DNA of 64,000 bases from Lichenostomus cassidix (taxonomy: Eukaryota; Chordata; Aves; Passeriformes; Meliphagidae), in assembly GCA_008360975.2 (NCBI GenBank), contig CM039184.1:45145797-45209796 (forward strand), read 5' to 3'. Within the stretch, counting starts at the first letter, position 1; each line of letters begins with the position of its first letter. Of this stretch, positions 12,536-26,189 are shown one piece after another. Under the pieces are notes generated by a model. That model was not told the DNA's origin, ran no database searches, and saw nothing but the letters and a program-made list of their open reading frames with translations. The translations under genes and the position numbers were made by a program.

Positions 12536-15500
12536 GCTTCCAGCTTTGCTGAACACCCACCTCTCTTTCCTGTGGGAAAAAGGCAGGTACTCTCAGCTCG
12601 TTTGAAACACTCAGGTGATGAGAGGATTTCCCTTATGAAATCTTGCTCCATCCTCCTCCCCTCAGCTATTTCTAATTCTATTAAAATCATGCATTTGAAC
12701 AATTCAAAGCTTTTATTATTTGATGCCTACCAAAATTACTGTTCAAGATTCCTTTTGAGATACCATCTTGAATGAAGATGATAAGGGGCTCCTATTCTTT
12801 CTAGCTATCAAAGGTCTTACGTTTTACAAATCTTCATTACAAATGCAGTAAAAATCTTTACATTTTTAAGATGGTCAGAGCAGGATCCATTTTAATATAG
12901 GCACATTCCCTAACAGTAGATATAGATTCTCCCATTTATGTCTTGCTTTCAAACAAAAGGCAAAATAAGTCTTTTTTGGCTTCACAAAATCATTACATGC
13001 CAGGAATATACAGATTCAAATAGTGATTGATAGTACTTTAGCAATATCTAGAAGCTGTTGTTATAATGCAGTCCAAAAGATGTTCAGAGTGGTTGTAAAG
13101 TGAGATGAACCAAATAAATTAGTGTATAGAAGAGCTGCAAAGTCTGCCAAGCATGCTCTATCCACTTCCATATTCGTGTCTCTGGCTTCATCATGGATGG
13201 TGGGGCTCAGCCTCCCTTTAAGAATGGGTGCTTGGAGTGTGCCTGACTGCCAAGACCTGTGTAATTGGGATCTCCCTTCTTAATTACTTGAAAAATTGAA
13301 TATTCAACAAGGATGATGTGGAGTAGACCAAGAGAATAATTTGGAGCAATAGGAAGGAGTTTCATTGTTCCATGGTGCTTCTGTCCTCTCTTTTCCACCA
13401 AAGCAGTAGTTGTGCAGCAGCAACTATGCAGTGCATTTGTGTTTTGCACACAGAACAGGCCTGGCACATCCCCAACACACTGAATGGGCTGCACGGCACA
13501 TGTACAGACTGTTGCATAGCTGACATTTCTTTTACTGAAATATGTGATCCATGTGTGCACATGCCTGGATTCTGTGCCATGACTGTACAACATCATCTGG
13601 CCAGGTCTGCTGGAGCCATCCATCCAATGCAATGATCCTGTGCCACACAACGTGGGCTTGCTACACATTATAGTAAGGGAAGGGAGTGACTCCTTTCTGC
13701 AATTCAAAGTGATGAGAATTGGGAACCTCAACACTGAAAGATTTAGAAAATATATATATTTGCTATATTTTTTCCTTAAAATATTTTTGTCCAGGATTGT
13801 AGCTAGATTTGGCTACACGTGTGTCTCTAAACTTCTATAAGGAAACATAGCTGTTGTAAAAGTAAACGTCTTTAAGCCTTCCATTTAATTGATAATTCCA
13901 CAAATCTACGATATTTTAAAATTGATTTTTCCCATATTTAACTTCTAAGGGCACTGAAATAAACTTTGCAAAGTGGCGTCTAAAACGTAGCTGTTAGAAT
14001 TGTGAACAGCTGTGTTTGGGAATCACACAATGCACATAATGTACTGTGACAGCAGGGGAGGTGGTTTGCAGAGAATTGATGCATTTTTTTACTTTCAAGG
14101 TCACTTTAGACACCGCTGTGCAAATCAGCCCTCAAAATTATAAGACAGAAGAATCTAATAAATGTTTTTATGAATGCAGAAGTTAATAATAAGAGTGACT
14201 TCAATAACATTTATGTGAGCAAGAATTAAAGATCATAAAAACATTTTTACATGAAAGAGATGATGTTTCTGAATAATCTGTAATAGAATTTAAGTCCATT
14301 TGAAGCTCAGATTAGGGTTCTTTTTGAGCTGAAACAATGCATAGCTGTCAGTGCGGTTAAAACTTTCATTCAAATGCACGTTTGTTTGGGGGCTTTTTTA
14401 ATTCTATAACCACAGAAGATATTAATCCATTTTCTTTCTGCTTTAAAAAAGACGTATTTCAACTTTATGAAGTAGGTGATCTCTGCAGAATGGGTGCTGA
14501 TGAGAACCATGCACAGAACAGGAAGTACAGAAGACAGGGGATGGCAGCCGAGAGCGGCTCCATCTGCTCTGGAAACGCATTGCTGTAAGCGTGGGCCAAA
14601 ATAACTGACAACACAAAGTCATTATTTATGGAAAGACTCTGAACTCTGGCCGTTTGTCAAGCTGACTCAAGTAGTCTGCTGCTGGGCCTGATGAGCTAGC
14701 AAGTATCTAACATAGATTTGTGCTCCAATAAATGTCAGATACAAAGGCGTTACTGAAACAAATTGCTAAAATATCAGGAGAAAAGAGGAATGTACATTGA
14801 ATAGCAAAAGGCCCTAATTAGTGACTTCACTAGTAAACACTGGAAAGCATAAAAATACTTTAATTTCAACAGGGAAGTGTGGGAGAGAGCAGCATGGTGT
14901 CCCAGTCCTGAAGTCAATGTCCGAGCTCTCACTGAGTGTTACAGAGCTAGGGTTTCACCTGTACAGTGTTTAAGTGTACTTCTCCATCCATTCACTTCAT
15001 CCTATGGGAGTTGGGATGGTTCATGTGTTTGTGAAATAGTTTTCACATCTTCCTATTCAGTAAAAGTTCCAGTCCCCAGACTAATGAAAAGATTCCCCCT
15101 TCCCTTGAAAAATGTGAAAAATGTGCATCAGCAAGGACAGACGACATCTTTTAGACTAATAAAAATGTTTTGGATGATAATGTGCTTTTTTTATGCTAAC
15201 TCCTGTTGAAATCTGGGAGTTAAAAAAAAGTCAGCTGAAATAAGCATGGCTAATCTCATAGCCAAGTCAGGTTGGGTGCATTTTTTTTTTTTTGGTCTGT
15301 TCTTTTCAGGGTTTCCCAAATCTTGTCATCATTCTCAAACAGATGAATTAGATCATGTTAAAAAATGACCAGAAGGAAGACTTCTTTCCATAACTGTAAA
15401 ATATACATGCTACATACACCCAACAGCTAGAAATTCATGTGCCTTCCTGCTCAGTTGCTCTAGTACCTGACTTCCATAGCAATAAGTAACTTGAAGCTGT

Positions 15501-16351
15501 CTTCAAAATGTGTCATGATTCTCCAGTTAGTTACAGGCATTTTCCTATTGCAAAAACATTTTCTAAACATAGGCACTTCTAAAAAAATAATAAACCCAAA
15601 CCTCCAAGTAGAAAGCCTGTCTAAATTAATTGCTTGGCTGCGTGACACACAGCAAGAAAGGGAGCCACATGTTCCTGTCTGGAAAGTGATCAGTTACATT
15701 ATTCTAAGCATTAAAATGTGTCCATATGCGTGCATATGTACACACAGACATGCATACTTCACATCATGCTGATAATGACATTTCTAGTTGCAAAAGAAAA
15801 ATAGATTGTGTACAAAATATTTATCAGGCATAGAATTTCATTGTGCTTTACCCCTTCAACTTTAAAAATACTCTGCTATGATGGCAAGAGCAGTCTTAGA
15901 GTGATTAACTGATTCTCTTATTTAGTCTATTACTGAATGAAAAAAAGGAGTCCAGAGATCTCTTACTTCATTATCATGTTTTATCTAGCATAAACGCAGG
16001 TTGTGTGTATCTGTAGTTCTGTATTTAATAGTAGATCTGTACAGTCCTATACACTGGATATTCTGGAGAGCTCAGAGTCTCACGATGAGTTGTAGTCATG
16101 TGACAGTCATTTATCACATGCCTGTGACAGTCTCACCTGCATGCTGGCCATTAATCTGGTTTTCAAAAACGTGTAACTTTACTGTCCCCAGACAATTTTG
16201 CAGTCTTCCTGCATAGAAAGGCAAAACCTGCTACAAAACTCTTTCCATATTATCAAGGGTAGCAGTTCCTCCAGAAGTGCTCTCAGTGAGGTCTAAAATG
16301 AGCAAGGTTCAGTCTAGAACTAGTGGTGAAGTTGTTGATCATATGCATAAT
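12536..16351. other. Non-coding DNA; contains the longest ORF of the window
   Basis: The minus-strand frame 13207-13734 (175 codons) is the longest in the window, but 72-codon minus and 87-codon plus frames overlap it and no domain is recognisable, so I do not call a gene. A poly-T tract lies at about 15282-15293. The stretch 14590-14810 is free of repeats and low-complexity sequence, but conservation cannot be judged from one sequence. Confidence 0.4.
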
Positions 16352-16491
16352 TGGAAGTGTCCACGGCCAGACTGGAAAGGGCTCTGAGCAACCTGGTCTA
16401 GTGGAAGATGTCCCTGCTCGGTGGCAGATGGGTTGGACTGGAAGATCTGTGGTGGTCCCTTTCCAACCCAGCTATTCTGTGGTTCTGTGAA
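16352..16491 (+). mobile_element. CR1 LINE, short 3'-terminal fragment, sense on plus
   Basis: About 140 bp of CR1 3' end. It starts at 'ttggaagtgtccacggccag', passes through 'gagcaacctggtctagtgga' and 'gggttggactggaagatctg', and ends 'ccaacccagctattctgtgg' plus 'ttctgtga', the terminal tail. Severe 5' truncation is typical for CR1. It is too short to contain any of the reverse transcriptase. Confidence 0.92.
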
Positions 16492-17704
16492 GCATTAATA
16501 ATAAAGGGGTGTGGGGGAAACCATATTTCTGCTGACCTAAGAAAGGCCTCTGTCACAGGCATTTCACACTGCAGAGGACTTTGGTAAAAGTGGTAGAGTG
16601 GAAAGGAACAAAGCCATCTTTCAGGCTTTGGGATTTGCAGCTATCACCAGCTGTATATGCAGCTACCATATACAGTAGGAGCTGTAGATGATGAGGAAGC
16701 AGCTGAAATAAGACATGAGGCCTTCAGCTTGAGCCAGCCTATTTAGGAGGAACTGGAACAAGGCTTTGGGACCTTCCACAGCTGTACTGGTGACAGTAAT
16801 AGTGTTTGTTAACAGCACTGAACCTATATGGGGATTTGTCTCTTTGTCAGTGGGTGGTGTAGAGGTGCCCTCCTAGGACAGGGTGCACAGTGCACCAGGA
16901 AGTCAAGCTACAAACACTCTGAGCCATGCTGGATCATGCCTTCCTTGCACTTTTCCTATCACAATGTTCCTTACTATCTTCTTAAATGCAGACCACCTGG
17001 GGGCTCTAAGCATTAAGTCTGATCTGATGGTGAGCCTTCTGCAAACAGCAAAAACACGTGGGAGTGGCTTTACTCTGTTGTGTGAGATGTTACTGAACAG
17101 TTTTTATTATGGTAATGAAATTGAACTGCTTTTTCTGTCTCCATTAAGAACTTATTTTTGTCAATAACAAAAGGAATTTATTTTGTCAGTTAACTTATTT
17201 ACTTTTCCTTCACTGACTTGTAATTTCCAGTGCAGAAGACAAGTCTTGGTTTTGGGAAGGGGAGAAGGATCAGATATTTTCAAAAGAACAGCCAGTTTCT
17301 AAATTCTGCACTACAAAGGTTATTGCACATTTTTACTGCATTTGATACTCATTATGCTGTACATGATCTGTTCTTTCCATGAGGAATCCTGCAGATGTAA
17401 AGGCTCACACAATGGCTGGTTTAATTAGAAATACAGGGTAGAAATACAAGAAATTTGGCACCTTTTTCATTCTTTGTTCAAGTAACAAACGTTAAGCACA
17501 TAGACACCAATTAATTCCTGGAACAATTTAACTGGTTTTAGTGGCATTACAGTAGGGGTCATTTAGGCTGTGACATTAAATTCAAAACAGTTTTTTAAAA
17601 TTAACTTCTCTAATTAGCATTGCCATCTACAAGTTGGCAGTAAAAGAGGAATAACGTGAGATCTAGGAAAAGTGACATCAGCCATACTTTTATTAACAAG
17701 TCAT
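16492..17704. other. Non-coding DNA, no feature seen
   Basis: Two overlapping plus-strand open frames (62 and 94 codons, 16828-17167) lack any recognisable domain. No repeat ends and no CpG cluster. Confidence 0.45.
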
Positions 17705-18031
17705 TTCATAGAGTCATAGAATCTTAGAAGGGCTTGTGTTGGAAGAGACCTTAAAAATCATTCAGTTCCAAAACCCACTGCTGTGAGCAGGGAACCTTCC
17801 TCTAGACCATGTTTGTCAAAGCCCCTACCAGCCTGTCCTTGAACTGGGATGAGGCATCCACAACTTCTCTGGGCAACCTGTTCCAGTGCCTCACCACCTT
17901 CATAGTAAATAGTTTGTTCCTAATATCCAATCTAAACTTAGCCTCCTTCAGTTTAAAGCCATCCCCCTTGTCCTGTCACTACATGCCCTCGTAAAAAGTC
18001 CCTTTCCAGCTTTCTTGTAGACCCCCTTTTG
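17705..18031 (-). mobile_element. CR1 LINE, 3'-end fragment, well preserved, sense on minus
   Basis: The plus strand opens with TTCATAGAGTCATAGAATCT, the antisense CR1 tail. It is followed by 'gttggaagagacc', 'tccacaacttctctgggcaa', 'ttccagtgcctcaccacctt', 'atatccaatctaaacttagc', 'ccttgtcctgtcactacatg' and 'ccagctttcttgtagacccc'. It ends near 18031, where consensus-like sequence stops. Antisense reading gives a 61-codon frame (17809-17994) that is a by-product of the repeat, not a gene. It is one of the least diverged CR1 pieces here. Confidence 0.94.
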
Positions 18032-21000
18032 TGCTGATATGTAGGCGATTTTCTGAATGTTGCTGTTTGCTAAGGGCTAGCACTGAGGAGAAGAGAGGGT
18101 GTTTTTATTAATACCTTTTTTTTTTCGCTTTTGAGAGAATAATGACTTTTCAGATTACTGGAGATCATCTTCTGTAACTACAGTTCAGTTGTATTCTTGC
18201 AAATTGTCAACTGAAGTTGCTGCTATGGGTTATTGGTGGTAATGGTTGCAGAATTGGGCTCTTAAGTTACAGTATTGTCAAAGAATCTGTTACATATAGT
18301 AATAAGATCATTAAAATGTTTTCACTGATATTTGCTTTGAGAAATAGTAATTTCACATGTCTAAGCTGCAAACGTTGATTTGTATGCGTGCCCATACTCA
18401 TTTCCAAGGTGCAAAATTAGCAAATGACTAGTGGATGGAATCAGTAAAACTATTGTGCTCTGTGCAGAAGTGAATAAACCAGCTATTTTAACCCCAGCCT
18501 TGGCTTCCCCTCTCCAGGGCTTCCTAGCGGATCCTTTTGAGATATATCTGTTCGCAAAATAAAGACACTTTTTATGCTTTTTAGTACTTGCTGACTATTT
18601 GCCAAGGATTTCTATGAAGTATCTGTGAATATAGTCTGAGACAACATGACACTGCTTCCCCTGTTTCCTGTGGTGAATGGCGAGTCCCAATGATAAACTG
18701 TAACACTACTCAAGGTAGGAAGGGTGAGCTGCCAAAAACTATTTATCACTTCATTGGCTTTGTACCATGTACATCCGTCTGAAGTTAAACTGAGGTTATA
18801 AGAGGAGTTTTCTTTTTGCTCCAGCTTTGCCAGCAATAGTATCTTGCATAAAGATGAACATAAAAAGTTCAGTGTTCAGCCCTTAGATGTTCCCATGCCA
18901 TAAAAAGAAGATGGAAGTGATTAAAAATTTAACTCAAATACCTTCAGTTTCTGACAGCTAGTGTTATAATGTTAATATGCCGTTCAATAAGGTGAATGCC
19001 TCTTTATAATGGTGGATTTCAGGATGATACTTTATGTTTTAATATATAATGTCCGGTTTCATCCTCTTTGGCTATTTTAGGAGTTTTAAAATACTAATAT
19101 CTCAAGTTCTTTCCTCCTATTTGATGCTGCTGTTATGGATTAAAACATGACTTCTCTTTTGTCTGTACAACCTCATTTTAGAGTGGAAAATATTCTAAGC
19201 TAAAGATAAAACTTACCTGAAATTCTCAGCAAAGCTTTGGGTAGTGCTTTGCAGTTCAACTCATTATAAACCCATAAATCCACATGAAGTTAATCTTCCT
19301 ACAGTCGAATGCAAGTTTAAATTTTTGTGATGTTTCCCTCTTATTCAATGTCTAGTACTGTGAATTGCATTATACCTAACTTGTAAAATGGAAGTATTGT
19401 CCAAAGAATTCAGCATGCATTCGGCAACCCAGCACTTCTCATTTTAACAGATTCAAAGCAGACCTGCATCTTCATTATCAGTGCTGGTTGTATTTTGATG
19501 TTAATTGCTGTGCCAGGTGTTGCTATCCCTCAGAAAAAAAATGAATCAAAGAAACAACAGACTTCACTTGTGAAAAGACTTGATATGCAGTCACTGTGAT
19601 GGCGGGTGGCTGCTGGTACACTGCATGCTCTTACACATCTTCCAATAACTCACTAGTTGTAGCTGTTGCAAAATATGGTTTTGATAGGCGAGATTCCCAG
19701 CGATTGTATCATTCCTTTACAGTTTCCTTTTCTATTGACTGCAGTTTTCTCAAGTTTTAGCTGTTATTTTTGAGCAGTTGGCTCATGCTAACAGGAATAT
19801 TGGCTGCCTGTCTCTTCAGCTCAAGTGGAACAGGGGTGCTGAAGTCGACCACCCTGCTGTCTGAAGACAAGGAGCCTGAGAGCAGAGCACACCGCTTGGG
19901 AGCAATTAATGTGCTGGGTGACCTCCCAGCCACTCCACACAAAGCATCTCCTTTCCCATGCTTTCTCCAGACCTTGGCAATAGCAGAGTGCTAAATGGAT
20001 GAGAGGGTGTAGTGGGAGAGGCAGAGCTGGGGATGAAGGGAGGCAAAGAAGGCTTTAGTTCTAGACCTTGAGTGAGTATGTATGAAGCCTTTACAAATTA
20101 AGTGAGGCATAATTAAAAATAATCAAAATATATCACTGAAACAAACTTATTTGTATAACCAAAATTCCATCATGCAATCAAAATTCACTTATTCTTTAAA
20201 TTTATAATAGCAGCAAACTCACTTCATGCTTTTCTGAGCATTTTAAAAACACTTAATATATCACTTGAAAAGTGTCAGTGCAGTAACTATGTTTTCTTTT
20301 TACACTTAAAATACAAAAATGCATGGTAAAAATGCCATGAAGAGAAATAACTGATTGCTAGTCCATGCCATAGAGGCTGGTTGACTGCACAACACCCTGA
20401 AGTAATTAAATTGCTTTAACCACAGATAGCTAGGCCAGATTCCTTTATGTGATTCCCTCCCCTCACCGAGGATTCATCATTATATTTCACTTGATGTTGA
20501 CCTTGCTGTAAGCTCCAAACACACAGATAATGTGTCAAATCCAACTCATAGTCTTGGTTTTGCTTTGTGAAAGAAAAAAATTTGGTTTGCTCCATTATTT
20601 TAATGTTTGTGCTTAAAGAACTTTAAAGAGGTTAGTTGCTTTGAATATTTCAATGTGCTGGTGGTGTTTTCTCATGAAGAAATTGTGATATTGAAGCTGC
20701 TCAAGTAAAGGAGACATTTTCTGCTAAAAATCTAGTTCTCATTATTTGCTGCCTGGTTTTACCATGCATTCCCCTTTCCTTTTGAATTTTGTTCTTAAAA
20801 GGAAGAGTAGCTAAATAAATACAGTAGCACAGAAGCAAATGGAAAACATCTGTTGTTCTTATTCAGGAATGTAGTGACTCAGGTTTTATGAACATCTGAA
20901 CTCAGCATTTTTACATATTTGTAGAATTTTCTGTAGTTTAAAATTGTTTCTATAAAACATATACATAAAGAGAATACTGTAAGAAGTGTGGAGATTGTGC

Positions 21001-22049
21001 TTGCACTTTGGAAATGCCAAACCTGAACAGGAATGAGAGGAAGGCTTTGTTTTTGTTTTTGTTTTCTCTTAAACAGAAATTATTCAGAACCCCAAGGAAA
21101 TATGAAGAGCATACAGGAACACACTAGCTTAGGGTAGTACCTGTGTCTGGAGTGGCCAGTAGAAGGAAATAAAAAAACCTGCTTTTCTCGGAGTGAATCT
21201 CCTTCCTGATACGCCATTGATTTCTGCAGCTATTGGAGCATTACAAGATTTTCGGGGCTAGTGGTGGATCTTGTAGTGACAATAGTACTGTAATGCAGAG
21301 GAGTGTTCTGGGATTTATAAACTGCAAGACTAAGGGGCATTTGAAATAGATGGAAGCACATTTTTTAATTAAAAAATTGATAGGTACTGTGACTTAAAGA
21401 GAAGGTTTCTGTAATGTAACTGGTTCTGATATTAGAGTAATTTGACCTAAAATATTAAGAATGCCTTTCTCAAGTTGAAAATGGCTTCTTCTGCTGGTAT
21501 GGCCTATTTTTTGTGTCAGGGATCATTGTGGAAATCTCTTGCTGTCTCTCACCCCTCAGACCATGAGCTCTGTCTCCTTTATTTCTACAGCTTTCTCCTT
21601 CTCTGTGTTTAGAGCCCCTTCAAAACTTCTGTGCAAGTCTGGTATTTGAGACAGACAAGTATTACCTCGTTGCCAGAGCTGGAAGTCATTGCTTTCTTAA
21701 ATTACCTAATGTTCCCACATATTTATCTCCACTTGCTTAGGATTATTGCCAATGTTCATTAATTAAATACCTGTTATGTCATCTTCATTTTGGAAACTCA
21801 AGGACCCTTATTCCCACTCATCTTCCTCTGTAAATCACTAAAAGTGGGATTACATTAATTCATTAATGTACCAAGATACAGCTCTTCAGAGAGGTTATTT
21901 AAATTCTCTTTCTTGAAAGCTAAGCATCTCTTTCCCACCAAATGCCAATGTACATTTTCTTGCAGTCATAGCAGCAATGATGTGATGTCACAAGTATCTT
22001 TTTGATAACCTGTAAAAAGAGGAGAAGAGCCTACAATTTCTGCATGTTA
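18032..22049. other. Non-coding DNA, no feature seen
   Basis: Apart from short frames (74 codons or fewer, including an opposed pair at 19757-19994) and T-rich tracts such as (GTTTTT)n near 21048-21066, nothing is recognisable. Confidence 0.45.
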
Positions 22050-22330
22050 AATCACAGAATATTCTGAGTTGGACAGGAGGATGACTGAATCGATCTCCTG
22101 GCCCTGCACAGCACCATCCCCAAGAGTCACACCGTGTGCCTGAGAGCATTGTCCAAATGCTTCTTGGATTCTGTCAGGCTTGGTGCTGTGACCACTTCCT
22201 TGAGGAGCCTCTTCTAGTGCCCAACCACCCTCCAGATGAAGAACCTTTTCCTCATATCCAGCCTAAACCTCCCCTGGCACAGCTTCCTGCTGTTTCCTTG
22301 GGTTCCATCACTGGTCACCAGAGAGAAGTA
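22050..22330 (-). mobile_element. CR1 LINE, 3'-end fragment, sense on minus, different subfamily
   Basis: The plus strand begins AATCACAGAATATTCTGAGT, then 'ctggccctgcacagcaccat', 'tgcctgagagcattgtccaa', 'tgcttcttggattctgtcag', 'cttggtgctgtgaccacttc' and 'aggagcctcttctagtgccc'. It ends 'atcactggtcaccagagaga'. This set of blocks belongs to a CR1 subfamily whose 3' region differs from the 17705 copy, so the window holds at least two CR1 lineages. A 71-codon plus frame (22136-22351) is an antisense artefact of the repeat. Confidence 0.92.
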
Positions 22331-25300
22331 AAGGTGCTAAACTGTCTATAATTGTCTGAAACTAAAACAGACCATTATAAAATAGTAAAGTTTTCAAACG
22401 TTGTGGAAATCCAACACCTCCAAATATATTGTTTTGTTTCTAATTAGTGAATATGCAAATTATAATAAAGCACTGCATGCTGGGCACCTAAAGCTTGAAA
22501 AATTCAAGTTAGTCATAGCTCCCCACCTTTAAAGTATATGTTGAAAAAAGTTGAGCCTAATACATATATCAACTATCAGAAACTATTTTTTGCTAATAAA
22601 AATTAAAAATAAGCTTATTAAAATATGCAGATATTTCAGTCCAAATTGTTGAAAAAGGCAGTGTCAGCCATGAGGTTAACAACTGATAATTAAGGCAGAA
22701 AGAACCTTCCTGTTTGTTGGCAGATGTTAGGTTGCAGCCATTCCTCTGCCCTGAGGACACTTAGTAGTCTGGAAGGTCTTGTGTGGTTTGAAACATGGAA
22801 AACTAGGTATACCAAATTCACTGTGTTGTTTTGAGCTTTGGAATACTAATATCTACTGATGCAGTGAATGCCAGCTCTGTTTTCTGTATCTGATTGACTA
22901 CATGGGGAGCAGCACTTGGAGTCAGGCTCACTCTTAAAAAAATAAGCATGTTTTCTGTAATTTTGCTTGTATATGCTAGTTATTGGCTTTGGTGTGCATG
23001 CTATTATTTCTTAGCAAGAATATGAAAAGGGCATTTTGCCCTGAGAATTGCTAAAAGGTGTGGGGGTGCTTTTGCAAGATCCAGAATGAACTGAAAATCC
23101 ATTCCTCTCCATCTCCCACTTACGCAGTTTCAAATCATCTGCTCCTCAAGGTCAGTTGAGTCACATCAGAGCAATTCAAGGAAGAGCTGTGAGCCTTGTA
23201 GTTCGAGCATCTTAGTAGTTTTAGCTTTTTCTGTTAGCTCTTCAGTATCTTGTTTTATGCCCCTGCAATGGCTCTGACAATTTGTATCAACTAAAAAGTC
23301 TTGCTTACAATAGTGTTGGTATCTGTGCTCCAAGCAGCTGGGTATGTTTGTTCATGCAGGCTTTACTGTCTCTTTTGTGCTTTCTCAAATTTCTAGGATG
23401 GTCCTAGTGTAAGGTTTTTAGATGCTGAAAATATTTTTTTTCCCTTCAGTATATTTACATTTCCAAAAACATTTCTGTACTGTTTCTACTTCATTATGTA
23501 GAAAGGTGGTACACAAAGCCTAGGATTTGAAATGGTCTTATGCTTCTCTGTGCTATTATGTTTACAGATGTTATTAAACTGAAAAAGGGGTCTACAGCTT
23601 TGCTCACCCAATAGAATGACAACAGCAGTAGGTAGTTACTGATCCTGGGGCTTGACTTGTAGACATTTTTTGTTGAGTCCCAAAGTACACGCTGTTGATG
23701 TTTTGTAGGTAGTAAGTAATGATGATGAGCTTTCAAGTAAAGAGCACAATTTCCATTTGTCTTTGGAGCTGTCATCATGGTATCTGAGGGGCTTCAAGTT
23801 GTTAACCTCTCAGGTGGGTGGATATATCAATCTGGAACAACTGGCAAATTCGTAACAGGAATGAACTGGTGTAGTTCCATATGAGCATCTGTGTTGTTTT
23901 AATCCATCTGAGAATTTGTTCCATAATTTTGGTAACCTTTGTGGGTCTGTCTATGGTAACCATCCTTAGAGAATGGTAGCCATCTACCATGAGCTAAAAA
24001 GCACAATCAGTCTTAGTTTAAGGGTTCCGTTTTTGTTGGTTTTTTAAAAAGAATTAATGACGTTGAGGATTCTCATGAGGATCATCTCCCCCTCCTAATG
24101 AGAAAACCAAAACTCTATTACCTACTATAAGAGATGCTGTAGCAGGAGGAGATTATCTCTGACTTAAAATGAAGGGTTTCAGATACCCCACCTGTGTCAG
24201 ACACACATAATTTTGTTGGTCCTGCTCCATAATGTAAAAAGGAAAGACTGGCTACATTGTAGGAATTTTCCATCCTTCAGGTTCGTAATTTTGGGGTTCT
24301 ACCTTATGTACATATATGTATATATGCATTTAAATCCGTGTCTATCTGTTTGTTGGTTTGTTAGGGGTTTTTTTCCCCTGACCAAAGCTTTCCATACAAC
24401 AAGAAAAAAAGTGTCTGTATCACAAAATTTCCCAAATGAAGAATGGAAATATCCTGAACACAGTTTTGGTCCATAGCTCTTAAGAAGCAGAAACAAAGGC
24501 AAAACATGATGAGGAGTGACTGTGTTGAATTTCAGTACATTTTGCATCACCTTTCATCTTCCTACTTAATGCACTGCTCTGGGGATAGGAGCGTCTTATT
24601 GTACATCTAATTTAATGCAGCAGCTAAAAGCTACTAAAAGGGACACAAAGTTGTTTAGAATTTCTGTGTCGTCTTCCTCTCCTGACACCATTTTCTACAT
24701 GCCAACAGCTGTGAAAATGTTTGTACCAGAAAGTCTTCCTTGAAAATATAAAGAGTTGTCAGATTCCTTGGTGCCATATTGGACCTTTGCATGATGCCAG
24801 GGTGTGAAAGAAGATCTCATCCTCTGCTTCATGCCTTTATTTAATATGCTGACCCTATTCATATAATCAGCAATACCCTTGGATAAATGCATCCATGATT
24901 TCTAGATGCGAGACTTTGACTCTTATCTTCCAGCCTTGTATCTCAAAATTCCATATAAAGATTGATCATTGCTTTCATCCCCATCATAAACTTGTGGATG
25001 CGAGAACAGAGACTGTGAAACATTCAGGATAACAAAGGGTAGGGCCACAAAATATAGGGCTAGAAACAAGAGTTTCCTGACTGTCTGTCTAATTTCTTGA
25101 GCTATGATTGTTTTCTCCCATTCCAGAAGCATCTTACATGATCATATTTCTATCTCATTCTCTTAATATACAAAGAAGTTAATTAAAATTCTTTTCATTT
25201 AAATGATTTTTCAAGCTCAAGTGGGTCAGTGTAGGCAGCCAAATTGAAACAGGCAAGACAAGCATTCTTGCTGTACCCCATGCTTATCAACGTGTCAGGT

Positions 25301-26189
25301 TGGACCAAGAACATTCTGTAAAAGTTATTCTGTGTTACAACAAATCCCCTAGCTAGATTACAGCATTGACAAATTTTTACCAGATTTTTACTGCCAAGTT
25401 CATTGGGAGCACATCTGGAACTATTCGACATTGTCGCATCTGGTAGATCATGTTCCTTTTCCATTTGGGGCAGGTTGGACATCACTGGGAGAAATCCTAG
25501 CTGCAATCTTATGTTCTTTCCCATCCATAATATAAACGGGTGCCCTTAGTTCTTTGTTCTCCTCTTTTTGTCACAGTTAAGATCTATAAACTGAATTAAG
25601 GAGGCATAGAATCAGCATTTGCATACTGATGCGTCTGTTAGAGTTTATTGGGTAAAGTATTTATATGTACATATGTGTCCAGAGGGAGGGACAATGCTCC
25701 CATTATGCACTACAGGAGAAGGAGTCTGACAGGATCCTGAAACATCCCTCAGTGCATCTGCCAACCCTGAGCAGGCCCAGTTCTAAACCCTTCTTGCTAG
25801 ATGTTTCTCTGCACAGTTCTTGAAAACTGCTGTGAACTCTCCTAAAACTTCCAAAACTTTCCTAGAAAATCAAGTAATGTAACTCCTTTTACTACAAAAG
25901 TTTCTCTTAACATCCAGTACCGTAATTCTTCCTGCAATTTAACCCCAGCCTCACTGGCCATAGAAAAGTCTGTTAGGTAAAGCATGACTAAGAAAAGTAT
26001 TTGAAAAATGTTCCCCTGTTCCTTCCTGTCTTCTCTGCCCCAGACTAAACAAACCAAGGTCTCTTATACTTTGTTTTTTGCTAGCTGTGTGATGATTTTG
26101 GGCACTTTGCTCTGGGGTGTCTCCAAGTATTCCATGTTTCGTCAAGTGCAGTAGTCACAATGAGGAACAATACTGCAAGAGAGTAATCT
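22331..26189. other. Non-coding DNA, no confident feature
   Basis: Several minus-strand open frames of 62-109 codons (23494-23990, 25195-25524, 25842-26145) follow one another, but none gives a motif I can place. The frame at 25951-26145 abuts the decayed CR1 ORF2 that follows and could be its continuation past the point where similarity is lost. AT-rich tracts such as ATGTACATATATGTATATAT lie near 24308. Confidence 0.4.

Noticed and set aside
17809..17994. 61-codon plus frame beginning [10 protein letters not shown]
   Set aside because: Entirely antisense to the CR1 3' end at 17705-18031, so a repeat artefact.
22136..22351. 71-codon plus frame beginning MPESIVQMLL
   Set aside because: Antisense translation of the CR1 copy at 22050-22330.
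23494..23990. Two successive minus-strand frames with a KIMEQIL phrase resembling a reverse-transcriptase motif
   Set aside because: Only the short phrase fits. Neighbouring motifs expected of CR1 ORF2 (NYRPxS before, QHGF after) are missing, so the likeness is probably chance.
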